64,000 bases of DNA, from the NCBI GenBank assembly GCA_963575745.1, contig CAUYUJ010010446.1, positions 692,089-756,088 of the forward strand, written 5' to 3'. Shown here one piece after another: positions 47,301 to 54,371 of this stretch. Source of the DNA: Prorocentrum cordatum. Its lineage: Eukaryota > Sar > Dinophyceae > Prorocentrales > Prorocentraceae. Every line of letters begins with the position of its first letter. Positions within the stretch are counted from its first letter, which is position 1. The position numbers and the translations under genes are program-made. The notes beneath the pieces were generated by a model. It was given only the letters and a program-made list of their open reading frames with translations. It was not told where the DNA came from and did not search any database.

Positions 47301-49747
47301 AAAGCGGCACTCGTTCCTGTCTGGGGAGGGCGAGCGGGCGGGAAGAGCGAGCGCCCATCCGGCCCTGCGGCGGGGGCGGGACGTGCAGGGCCGTGGTCCA
47401 CGAGAGGAGACACACAGACTGCCGATGGAAACCGACCTCGCCTCGTCGGCGCACCGCGACGGGGATCGGGGCGCCCTCGGTGTGCGGCGTTTGCCCGCGA
47501 CGGGGGTCTGCTTGTCTGCGGGGGTGGTGCTCCCAAGCCGTTGCCATGCAGGAGAAGGGGGCAGAAGAAGGTCGTATCTCAATTATCGCTCTGAATTTGG
47601 CTGCCCTATCTCCTGCTCCATGACCCGGCGGATCTGCCTATTGGGCGCATCTTGCGGGCGGTACTTGTCCTGGGATGCACGGGAAATCGAACACCCTTGT
47701 ATGCGGACCCTCCTCCAAGGATCCGGGAAGAGGAGGGGGGGAAGGAGGGTGAATAGGTGCGGGCGTGTTTGCAACCAAGGGGGCCATCTCTGCAAAGCTC
47801 TTGACGGAGACGAAGTCGCACCACTGCCTGTAGAACTTCGACACGTCCTGCCACGGCGTATCTCTTGTCCCAAACGAAAAGTAGATCATGGGCTCTCCGT
47901 CCGAGGCCTCCGCCTCCTCCGAGGCCAACGTCTCGAAAGCCTCTCGGTACACCGCGTAGAAGCCATCGTGGGAGTCGTCGAACTCCTTGAAGGCCCCGCG
48001 GCGGAACAGCGACCAGACAGCAACCTTCGAAGCCTTCGGCTCCCCATCGACGTCCTCCTCTCCGCGGAGGATCTGGTCCCTGTGAGCGTCGTACCAGGCT
48101 CTCTCGTGAGGGTCCTTCAGAGTCTCGTACGCCTCGAGGATAATCTGAAAGCGCTCAGTCGCCTCTTTCCGCTCCTCGGGTTGCGCCTTGTCTGGATGGT
48201 GCTTGAGGGCCTGAGCGTTTGCCCGACTAGCTTGCTACTTAACATCTGGCTCCATCATTCTACTGGCTGCCCCTGAGCATGCGACCAACTCGCTATCTCG
48301 ATTCAATGCGCGTCGCAACATGAATCCGTCAGATCGAATGCCGACCAAACATCCGACAAAACCAGAGCCCAGGAGGCAGGAGGACACCAGCAGAAGGATG
48401 AGCAGGAGGATAAACATGGATCCTGAGGATGATCCAGGCGACGAACCCAACCATATGCAGTCGATAGCGCCGCACTTGCGAATATCGCCTTCAGTGGAGC
48501 TCACTGCGGGGTCACGAAATGTCTCAGGAGTGTGCCGAATTGGGCCTGGGAGCGCATGCGGGTCCTGCCGCTGGGGCTGTCGGTGGAACCCCGTATAAGG
48601 CCACGAAGCGCGTGAGGGGTGTGCCGAGATTCGCTCTGGGGCGCATGCGGGCGCCGCCAATGGTGCCTTCGGTGGAACTCCGTATACGGCCACGAAACGT
48701 GCGAGAGGGGTGTGACGGAGTGGGCCTGGGGACGCATGCGGGCGCTGCCACTGGGGACTTCGGCGGAGTTCCCTATCGGGCCACGGCATGTGTGGGCGGT
48801 GTGCCAAAATTGGCTGGGGGGGCCCATGCGAATCCCCCCCTTTGAGGGCTCCGGTTGGACCTCCCGATGGGGCTACGAAGCGTGTGAGAGGTGTGCAGAA
48901 TTAGGTTGGGAACCGCATGCGACCCCCCCCCCCTGAGGCCCGGGGGGTTTCGGTGGGGCGTCCTGTCGGGCCACGCAACGTGTGAGAAGTGTGCCGAAAT
49001 CGGCTGGGGGTCCACATGTGCTACACCCTTCCCTGGGGGCTTCGGTGGAGCTCCCTATCGGGCCACGAAGCGTGTGAGGGGTGCGCCGAAATCGTGGACC
49101 AGGCATGCGGGCGCAGATTTTTGGGCCTTAGGTGAAGCTCTATATGGGGCCACGAAGCGTGCGATGAGTGTGCCGAAATGGGCTCGGGGACCGCATGCGG
49201 TACCCCCCCTAGGACCTTAGTTGGAGCTCCCAATGGGGCCACGAAACGTGTAAAGGGTGCGCCGAAATGGGCCGGGGGACCGCATGTGATACCCCCCCCT
49301 GTGGCCTTAGTTGGAGCTCCCTATGGGGCCACGAAGACTGTGAGTGGTGTGCCGAAATTGGTTTGGGGAGCGCATGTGTCCTTCCCCCCCCCCCCTGGAG
49401 CCTTATTTGGAGCTCCGCTTGGGTCACGAAACGTGTGAGGGGTGTCCCGGAGTGGACATGCCGAAGGCTGAGGCAGGGATTGGAGGAGGGAGGAGGGAGG
49501 AAGAGGAGGGACGTGGGGCGCACCCAACACCACAGGATGGTTGGAAAAGCATAGCGATCACGAGCCCCTATCACATCGACCCCGTCAGTCACACGGCTGA
49601 TGTTGCAATATCGCGATGGCAATCGGGCCCAGCCTTCGCACGATCAGCAGACACTCGATCCGGTGCCAGCTTTCTGTACGCCGACCGTAACTGGTCCAGG
49701 GTGCACGATCGTTCGACTCCGAGTACCTCGTAGAAGCACTGCTTCAT
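19491..49747 (-). CDS. DNAJC21: DNAJC21/Jjj1-family J-protein, six exons over 30 kb
   Basis: J-protein co-chaperone of Hsp70. In yeast and animals this family acts in the cytosol and nucleolus in late 60S ribosome maturation. Exons: 49747-49667, 48210-47785, 47669-47613, 47191-47106, 37718-37572 and 19728-19491 (stop TGA). All splice phases agree and give about 344 residues: J domain with HPD, ERAWYDAHRDQILRG after it, the MEQ-ENKKLR region, a charged helix, then a C2H2 finger followed by an acidic tail. Introns are 1456, 115, 421, 9387 and 17843 bp with donors GC, GC, GA, GT and GT; all acceptors are AG. An in-frame TAG 18 bases before the ATG supports the start. The second C-terminal zinc finger of animal DNAJC21 was not found. 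Exons 1-4 and 6 are very secure as family members; their joining through exon 5 is inferred from phase and order. Confidence 0.75.
20763..24400 (+). pseudogene. ORF1 region: zinc-binding head and long coiled coils
   Basis: ATG 20763 gives MASRNTCTWTCSECQAHNEV, then WSCKG, a Cys pattern similar to the minus-strand ORF1 at 3229. Coiled-coil segments follow: 21086-21826 with MVNAEEKVAALEKKQHIIMD, and the longest open frame 22281-23400, rich in Gln, Glu and Arg (for example LEWQQQRKAIQEQIGFQKGQ and RLQEQERRDRMDNDECMRII). The probable protein frame changes at least near 21.0, 22.2 and 23.4 kb. A nucleic-acid-binding or particle-forming role is inferred only from position and composition. Confidence 0.55.
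25080..25560 (+). pseudogene. RNase H-like domain of the LINE
   Basis: The start is AYIFCDGSC near 25.11 kb, with the first catalytic Asp. The end is AHAHDHAGHPRNEMPGATAK near 25.49 kb, matching the H-x-x-x-H-x-G-H-P-x-N-E-x-A-D-x-x-A-K end of RNase H domains. The final Asp position is Gly here, and a frame change lies between the two ends. The domain sits before the endonuclease rather than after the reverse transcriptase. Confidence 0.6.
25823..26620 (+). pseudogene. AP-type (EEP) endonuclease domain of the LINE
   Basis: Domain order: VILAGSQEVPAPTEPALRDG with the catalytic Glu, VLVVRLTTFGICEY, then, after a frame change near 26135, a helix with WWASLEGLFSQWP, LILGGTNAKVGQ (usual form: GDFNA), HLASTFFGHEGGHTHC, NLDHIITKDVF and DGEDHYPVLARL. 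The last string corresponds to the terminal S-D-H-x-P-V motif. This enzyme nicks the target DNA in target-primed reverse transcription. The GD to GG change and the frameshift suggest loss of function. Confidence 0.8.
27590..28790 (+). pseudogene. Reverse transcriptase domain of the LINE, catalytic segment missing
   Basis: EPLVWKRGTIYPLHEE starts the fingers. RGTG-like GGRHGKGTAAL and VVYFVDL follow, with the motif A Asp near 27.88 kb. The frame then changes to FYSVARSFVSPLAEDVDGD, and later to RGPRPGSSPAF, where the motif B region would read RPGD. The YxDD motif C and about a hundred surrounding residues are absent. The connection resumes at MLTHGFAMNYELPKPAIFIA and continues through ALGPSRRTCAKFGKISLP to about 28.8 kb. 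One stop at 28418 interrupts it. Confidence 0.8.
29093..29275 (+). pseudogene. C-terminal C2H2 finger pair of the LINE
   Basis: CYECGWKTESAAAWRKHRLD with a following H forms a C-x2-C...H...H finger. After one in-frame TAG where a Tyr is expected comes CGACGVQFGDRSNLFRRLRR, then TGNRC, a second finger of the C-x2-C-x3-F-x2-R-x2-L type. Finger pairs like this end many dinoflagellate LINE proteins. The frames after it to about 29.9 kb are open in pieces but not recognised. Confidence 0.7.
29916..32379. other. Unassigned DNA inside intron 5 with weak exon-like stretches
   Basis: Two short stretches look coding by codon use: plus strand about 30053-30128 (EMEATTVMAIHAHFESELEQ) and minus strand about 31050-30872, ending GACAAG|GTGAGAAC. 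The last resembles a canonical donor. Neither shows a recognised family or a phase-consistent partner, and both strands give GC-rich third positions here, so I do not call genes. Confidence 0.25.
32380..32765. repeat. C-rich minisatellite with strong strand asymmetry
   Basis: Repeated blocks of CCCCCC with CTT, GAAGC and CTCC run for nearly 400 bases with few G outside GGAAGC-type cores. The related core GGAAGCCCC recurs at 36785-37240 and 33370. Confidence 0.7.
33050..33195. repeat. Three-copy tandem repeat of about 50 bp
   Basis: GAATCCCACGGCCCTGCCAC at 33058 recurs with few changes at 33112 and 33161, each followed by ACGTTCGT. The spacings are 54 and about 49 bases. Confidence 0.8.
33396..34185. 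repeat. (GAC)n-rich microsatellite, about 0.8 kb
   Basis: Nearly continuous GAC/ACG/CGA trinucleotides with GCC and CAA variants. Asp-, Arg- and Val-rich open frames over it are artefacts. Confidence 0.9.
34870..35125. repeat. GATC-rich minisatellite, unit near GATCGATWGTGA
   Basis: About twenty diverged 12-base units rich in the palindrome ATCGAT and in GATC sites. It is followed at 35150-35245 by a CCCGGGAA-type repeat. Confidence 0.8.
35430..35930. repeat. CGCCCGCC minisatellite, about 0.5 kb
   Basis: Repeats of CGCCCGCCCGC with occasional A or T keep all six frames open. The Pro/Ala/Arg-rich ORFs are not genes. Confidence 0.85.
36585..36770. repeat. (GAC)n microsatellite
   Basis: An almost pure ACG/GAC tract at 36643-36700, with imperfect flanks. 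It is of the same type as 33396-34185. Confidence 0.9.
36785..37240. repeat. Minisatellite with core CTTCYGAAGCCCCCCC
   Basis: The core occurs near 36808, 36889, 36949, 37020, 37056, 37132 and 37192, each followed by a CCCTTCAAAGGTCAG-like segment in the better copies. Spacing varies from about 35 to 80 bases. Confidence 0.7.
37572..37718 (-). CDS. DNAJC21: Exon 5 of the DNAJC21-like gene: charged helical segment
   Basis: The minus strand reads VAETPVAGTALEEAAKAKEA, then AVERAERQERDKADKAAARE and KARAEEAA, a Lys/Glu/Arg/Ala-rich helix like the one between the J-adjacent region and the zinc finger in family members. It is bounded by an AGAG acceptor at 37722-37719 and an AG|GTGGGC donor at 37571. 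It enters with one base completing a codon and leaves in phase 2, compatible with exon 4 and exon 6. The assignment rests on composition, phase and position, since helices of this kind are not specific. Confidence 0.6.
38284..39800. repeat. (CAT)n microsatellite, about 1.5 kb
   Basis: A CTC lead-in (38284-38340) passes into a long CAT array with CAG, CGT and CAC variants. It is purest at 38397-38474 and becomes more diverged towards 39.8 kb. It lies in intron 4 of the J-protein gene. Ile-, Met- and His-rich open frames across it are artefacts. Confidence 0.95.
40130..40490. repeat. G-rich minisatellite, unit near GACCCGAACGGGCGGGTCGG
   Basis: About fifteen diverged units of 19-27 bases with core CGGGCGGGTCGGGCG. 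In minus-strand translation it gives Pro-rich frames that are not treated as genes. Confidence 0.8.
40863..41640. repeat. CAT, CA and CTC microsatellites with short spacers
   Basis: CAT/CCA repeats at 40863-40985, CA repeats at 41216-41318 and CTC repeats at 41460-41640. The unique sequence between them shows no recognised gene. Confidence 0.85.
42250..42505. repeat. CCAAGA-GGCC array (first block)
   Basis: Degenerate units of about 11-15 bases containing CCCAAGAGGCCC or CCCAAGAAGC. The same family forms the larger blocks between 44.69 and 46.97 kb. Confidence 0.65.
42690..44000 (+). mobile_element. 3' fragment of a second LINE: RNase H and zinc-binding tail
   Basis: The plus strand reads EVFLDGSAF (42978) with the first RNase H Asp, RAGWSVIQNNREGQLVGATY (about 43029) and AVPRQAAPKQAARDGED. 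After stops and a frame change come RAVRVVAHQ and RGNAMADTPGL (near 43.4 kb), the C-terminal RNase H motif. Downstream, near 43.80-43.86 kb, lies DILFCTVCGASVHKSARGLQ with a CxxC zinc pattern, followed by GSCEG. Such an order, RNase H followed by a CxxC tail, ends many dinoflagellate LINE proteins. Upstream endonuclease and reverse transcriptase are missing. It differs from the 20.8-29.9 kb element in having RNase H at its 3' end. Confidence 0.7.
44160..44420 (+). other. Short coding-like stretch of unknown nature
   Basis: An open plus-strand frame reads SLDATSVAHLHGFASPKELV and KWERSSRKDREEVLQLDEDC. It looks protein-like but has no recognised family and no clear start or splice sites. It could be part of the LINE fragment just upstream or chance. 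Confidence 0.25.
44429..46970. repeat. Composite repeat: conserved modules alternating with CCAAGA-GGCC arrays
   Basis: A unique-looking module of about 180 bases (GAGCACATCGTCCAATA..., then GGCGGTGA.TCGCCG) occurs at 44429-44613 and 45266-45447, each followed by arrays of CCCAAGANGGCC units (44690-45060 and 45525-46380). Further arrays lie at 46530-46620 and 46720-46970. A third module copy lies outside, at 53584-53720, without the array. Minus-strand frames read as Gly/Leu/Trp-rich repeats and are not called as genes. Confidence 0.7.
47106..48210 (-). CDS. DNAJC21: Exons 2-4 of the DNAJC21-like gene
   Basis: Exon 2 (48210-47785, 142 codons) starts ALKHHPDKAQPEER with the catalytic HPD. It passes through ERAWYDAHRDQILRG, a family signature, and FYRQWCDFVSVKSFAEM. 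Exon 3 (47669-47613) is DKYRPQDAPNRQIRRVMEQ, the family's K-Y-x-x-x-x-APNR-x-x-RR-x-ME motif. Exon 4 (47191-47106) begins ENKKLRASARKDFMTAVRRL, completing MEQENKKLR. Intron 2 (47784-47670) starts GC. Intron 3 (47612-47192) starts GA. Intron 4 starts GT at 47105. Exon 4 ends in phase 2, matching exon 5. Confidence 0.9.
48490..49460. repeat. Eleven-copy minisatellite of about 90 bp within intron 1
   Basis: The phrase CCACGAARCGTGTGAGGGGT starts near 48512, 48601, 48690, 48781, 48873, 48971, 49063, 49150, 49239, 49329 and 49424, a period of 87-98 bases. Each unit also has TGTGCCGAAAT.GG and a GCATGCG motif, then a C-run. The unit length is often a multiple of three, so spurious open frames run through it on both strands. 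The array lies wholly between exons 1 and 2 of the J-protein gene. Confidence 0.9.
49667..49747 (-). CDS. DNAJC21: Exon 1 of the DNAJC21-like gene: start of the J domain
   Basis: Twenty-seven codons from ATG at 49747: MKQCFYEVLGVERSCTLDQ, then LRSAYRKL. This is helix I and the first half of helix II of a J domain. It joins to ALKHHPDK of exon 2, restoring YRKLALKHHPDK. The donor after CTG is GC (49666-49665), a non-canonical site used in dinoflagellates. An in-frame TAG lies six codons upstream. Confidence 0.88.
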
Positions 49748-51995
49748 GTCTTCTGGGAATCCCTAGAGGCGTCCCTGCATTAAATGCTTGGGCCAACAAA
49801 ACACTGCATTGCACATGGTAAAACAGATGCGGCGTGGCATTCATTGTGTCTTATTGCTGCCTGAGCGCACGTGCGGCCTCCCTCGGCCAGGGCAAGGGGG
49901 AACAACGATCAGCGAGAGCCTGTAGGCAAAACGGCAGACAGGCGGCCCGTCACAAGGCTATCAATAAAGGCTACCAATCAGGCTCGCCCCGCACATGGTC
50001 ACGAGGCGGCTCCACCCCCGCCCTCCCACACACGATAAGTTGTGCTGGATCCAACCGCGGAAGCGAGAAAGACCTAAACAGGAAAGAGGCACGACGCAAG
50101 AGGAGCAGAGAACTGCACCGAACAATCCTGAAACTGTGTTCACTTTCTGCATGCATGTAAGACACTGACGATGGACTGAAATGTGAAAGCACTCGATTCG
50201 GCTCACAATTCAAAGGAACCCGCTTCCTGCTGCTGAGAAAACCGCCATGATATGTCATCACCACACCAGCCACCGCTGAACTATAAGAGTAGCCTCGCAC
50301 ACACTATGGCTCGACAGGGTCACCCACGGTTCTATTTTTCGCATGTCGTACTTGCGGAGCTCTTCCAAGAGCTTCCTGGCAAGGCTGAGGCAGCGAGAGA
50401 GGCACGTTCGACAAACTGGTGTATGGCAATATCTTGGCTAAACCTGATCGGACAAGAGCGGGAAACGTCGTTTTTCCATTGGGCTCGTGAAGATGACGGC
50501 GACAACAAGGCGGCGGATGACGAGGATGACAGCGTGGATGCCGGGGAGGGCAGCTCTGGGATCACTAGGGCAACAATTATGAAGACAAGCGCGAAGACAA
50601 GCAGGAAGAGCTGGAGCAGGACGGGTCCGAGAATTAACGACACGGAGGGATGGGGAGGGAGAAGGAGGAGGAGGAGGAGGAGGAGGAAAAAGAGGAAGAG
50701 GAGCGACCGTACCTTCCCTCAATCCAGGTGGCGTCTGAGCCATCATACTGTAGCGCGCGGTGGCCAGGCACCCGGTGCCCATTGTGTAAAGAAGCGCGGC
50801 GATAGGCGCGGCGAGCGTGATTACATGTTTTTTACGATAGAAGTGAAAAGATGGGGCCGTGCATCGAACGGTTCCTGGAATATGATGAGTACAAATATGT
50901 TCCAAGGTAAATGCGGGTCAGGGGGTCGGAGGAAAGGTGGGGAGCGAGATAAGGCGAGGAAGTGGAGCAAGCGAGGGTCCGCGAGATAATGGCGGGGACG
51001 GTCTGGGCAAAACTCACACCCTAACAAGCAGGCCTTGTGCGTGACGGCCAGGAAGAGGCGCCTGTTCCACCACGCCCCTGCCAAACCAAATGAACTGCTG
51101 GTGCCCTGCGTGCTAGCTGGCTGGAAAACTCTGTCCAGCGTGCGGAAACATCTTCTGGTATCCCGGGTGTGGGCAGTGCCGCGTGCAAGAGGCGCGCGAG
51201 GTTTTCAGCCAACGTGTCGGGGCAGAGGGAGGCGCGAAGGGCCGAGAAGGGCGCTCGCGGTACCCTGGCACGCCGCTGATCTCGAGCGGCCGGGGACGTT
51301 TCATCGTCGGCCGCCCGCGCTGCCTCCTGCCACAGCCCCAGGGGCACTTGTATGGGGGCATTCCCTCATCGAGGGTGCGCCAGAATTCTGCGATGCTGTA
51401 GCTCATCCAACACGCGGGAGAGACGGTGGCCCGCAGGCGGGCCTGCGCCAGGTCCGCCAGGGACATTTCTGGATTGAGCTGGAAAGAGTGGCGGCCAGCC
51501 TGTGAGGGTGATTTTGCAGGCCCTCCAGGCAGAGGCTAAAGGCAACGTAGTGAGTGCTGCTGGAGAGAGGGGGTGCGGCCGCGAGCGAGTCCCGAGGAGC
51601 TCGACGAAGCGCCAGGAGTTGGGGGGCACGCAGGATCTCATGCAACGCAGCACCACCGCAATCACGACTTCTGTATGATCACATTCGTGCACGGAGAAAT
51701 GTTGCCAGGGGGGGGATTGCGAGCTTTCTGTGCCACACGGTAGAGGGAGGCCCCACCCTTCCGTACTTGGCAGGCCCTTTGGGGGCTCACCAACCTCACT
51801 CCGCGGCAGCAGTTGCAAGTGGCTGGTTCAAAGGATTTTCTCTCATCCATGGTCGAACCGATATCGGTTATGGCTGTTTCTCAAGGCTGCGTTTCGATGG
51901 AACACCCCCCCAGCATGGGAGCCAAGGAGCGTCCCCTCGTGGAGCCTCATGCCTTTTAAAGCGCGCGCGCGTGTTTGTGTGTGTGTGTGTGAGTG

Positions 51996-52047
<52 letters not shown>

Positions 52048-53583
52048 TGAGTGTGTGTGTGTGTGTGAATGTGTGTGTGCCGCCCCGCGTGCTACGTAGA
52101 CCGCATTTGATCCGTGTGAGTTTGGTCAGGTTGGCAGAGCGCCAACGGCGTTGCTAGGCATTCGGCTTCCAGATTTGCACTCTCTTCTTAGGGAGACCCC
52201 TGCATGAGGATATTGCTCCCATGGGCCCACGGCACAAGCCGCCCTTGTGGGGTGGGACCAGACATGTACAAGGTGGAAGACGTCACCACAGAAGGCGTAC
52301 CCGCCTAAGTTGCGCGATGTGATAGCAACGACAATGCTCAGGGCCATTCTTCCGTACTTGCTAGGCCAATATCCGATGCTCCATGGTGATGTTGAAGTCG
52401 GCTGAGCTCCGGAAATTATATGTTGCGTCTACCTGGTTTGGTTCCGAGGGCCCTCAAGCCTCCAAAATCCCCGTCGGCGATCGCTTGCAATTCACGTCGG
52501 CTCAACTCGTGTGAATCCATGCCCCCGGGTGAAGAGGACGGCTTGAGGGTGCTCATTCGGCTGCTCTTGGACAAATGGGGTCTAGTAGCCCATCCTCCCC
52601 CTTTTCCCCCTCTGCCGTCGAGGCTCCTCCGCCTACCCATCCCCTCTCCCACATGATGTGCTGGCACGGATGGTGGAACTACTCAGGAGAGAGAAAGAGA
52701 GAGAGAGAGAGGGAAAGGCTAAAGGAGTGCAACCAGAACCCAGTGACCTTTTCAAAATTGTTCTCAGCAGGAATGGAGAATCCATCGCCTGCGGCCCAAA
52801 ACGACAGACTGATCTCCATAGATGGTTTACACTTGCCACTGCTCACTCTTAAGTTTGGAGGTGGAGTGGTTAATCTTAGTATGCTTATCTGGGGGGGTAC
52901 TTGTAGCTCTGTCGCTGTCCTAGCCATGTGTTCGTGCCCTCCTTACTCCCCCCTTCTTCGTGGTGGAGCTGATGGTTTATGCTGGTGGTGGTCCCGCCCT
53001 CCCCCGCCAGCGCCCGGGCCCCGCAATTCGCGCGGCAAGCTCCCACACGTCAACTTCTACCTGTTGCCCTTCGGCCTGTAGGCCGTGAAGGGACGCGCGG
53101 CTCCTCTTAAAGTGCGGTACTCCTGTCACTACTTTGTTGTTAAAGAGTGTGTTCGGGCCCGTTGTTGGTGTCTCAGGGTCCTGTGCCTGCTGGAATGTGT
53201 GGACCTTAATGGTCTTGGCCGTTTCCTTCTCCCGTCTGGGGGCCAACGGCTGGAGTAATGTGTGCTTCACTCCCACGCTGTCTTTTCTAAGAGAAGCCTC
53301 CGTGGACTGCCGATCCGATCCGACCCTCCCCCTCCTTCTCCCCCTCCTCCCCCTCCTCCTCCTCCTCCTCCTTCTCCTATGTGCACACTTCCCCTTTTCC
53401 GGCTGCGCATCAAATATTCAGGTCCGCTATGACACGCGTCCGCGGATAGAGAAAAGTCAGCGCAATGGGAAGTGATGGGTGGGAGAGGTAGCATGTCAGA
53501 TATGGTGCAAGCGCAACTAGCTTCTCCTTCTCCTCTCTTTCTTCCTCACCCACGTTTTCCCCCAAGGGCGTCAACAACAGCTG
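49748..53583. other. Region upstream of the J-protein gene; no gene firmly recognised
   Basis: A 245-codon plus-strand frame at 50252-50989 has an Asp-rich middle and an Arg/Lys tract that follows a GGA repeat; I consider it doubtful. Minus-strand 51466-51021 is coding-like in two alternative frames (for example PDTLAENLARLLHAALPTPG), with no family recognised. A GT/GTGC microsatellite fills 51961-52076. No promoter element was recognised, as is usual in dinoflagellates. Confidence 0.3.
51961..52076. repeat. (GT)n/(GTGC)n microsatellite
   Basis: GCGC, then GT repeats, then about fourteen GTGC units, then GT repeats again. Confidence 0.95.
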
Positions 53584-53720
53584 GGAGAGCACATAGGAAA
53601 ATACGTTGTAAAGACTCTTAGACCCAACGTTTGATGACATAGAAATTTCCAACAGGCAGGGGGCGGCAGTGGTTCGCCGTAGACATATTCGATTATCCGT
53701 CGGAGCAAAAGAAAGTTTGT
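53584..53720. repeat. Third copy of the dispersed GAGCACAT module
   Basis: Shares GAGCACAT, ATTTCCAACAGGCAGGGGGC and a GGTTCGCCG core with the modules at 44429 and 45266, but without a following CCAAGA array. Confidence 0.65.
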
Positions 53721-54352
53721 GAGCATCCCGATCCCTGTGCACTTGCTCCATCCATTTGCAGGTTGCTTCAACGCTGCCTGCATTGACCCGCTTGCAAACG
53801 CAAGCCAACACCTCACCACGGCGAGCATGATCAACAACCACAGTACTCGCTCGACGGCAGATGAGTGACAAAGCATTGGCTCCCAGATGTTGATGCTGAC
53901 GCAAGCAAAAGACGTGAGCTGTTACGCGCACATTTTCTGGTCAGGACGGCCTGGAACACGACTCCTTGCCGGTGAACTTGGCGCTGCCGGGAACAGGGGA
54001 CCCCGATTTCGAAAGCTGTGGGCTCTGGGCACAAGAAGCAATCAAAACTTAGACGATCCGATCGGCCTACAAATCCGATCGTGAGCTCCGCCGCGGCCGA
54101 TCAGAAACTAACCCGATATGAAATGGGTAATGAGAGCTAGACCAAGGCACAAGCACGAAGTGCCGGAGCACTCCTCCTCCTCCTCCTGCTCTTGCTCCTC
54201 CTCCTTACGGAGCGGAATGGGCGGTGATGATTCGAAGAGGACACGGCAGCCCCGAAACCGCAGCGCCGACCTCAAGGCAAGTGTTGAGTGCGCACGCCTT
54301 GCACACCAAATCCAACACCTGCATTCCCTGCGCCGCGGGACAACTCGAATTT

Positions 54353-54371
54353 GCCGTATCCTTGGCTCAAG
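54353..54371 (+). other. Possible degenerate spliced-leader relic
   Basis: Nineteen bases reading GCCGTATCC then TTGGCTCAAG match the DinoSL with a three-base deletion and one change. No coding frame clearly follows it, so chance similarity is possible. Confidence 0.35.

Noticed and set aside
48490-49460. CRISPR-like regular repeats
   Set aside because: The units are about 90 bp with conserved and variable parts merging, the genome is eukaryotic and the array lies in an intron; it is a minisatellite.
50252-50989. 245-codon plus-strand ORF with acidic and Arg-rich parts
   Set aside because: The Arg/Lys tract follows a GGA repeat, codon use is unlike the host exons, and no family or splice sites were recognised.
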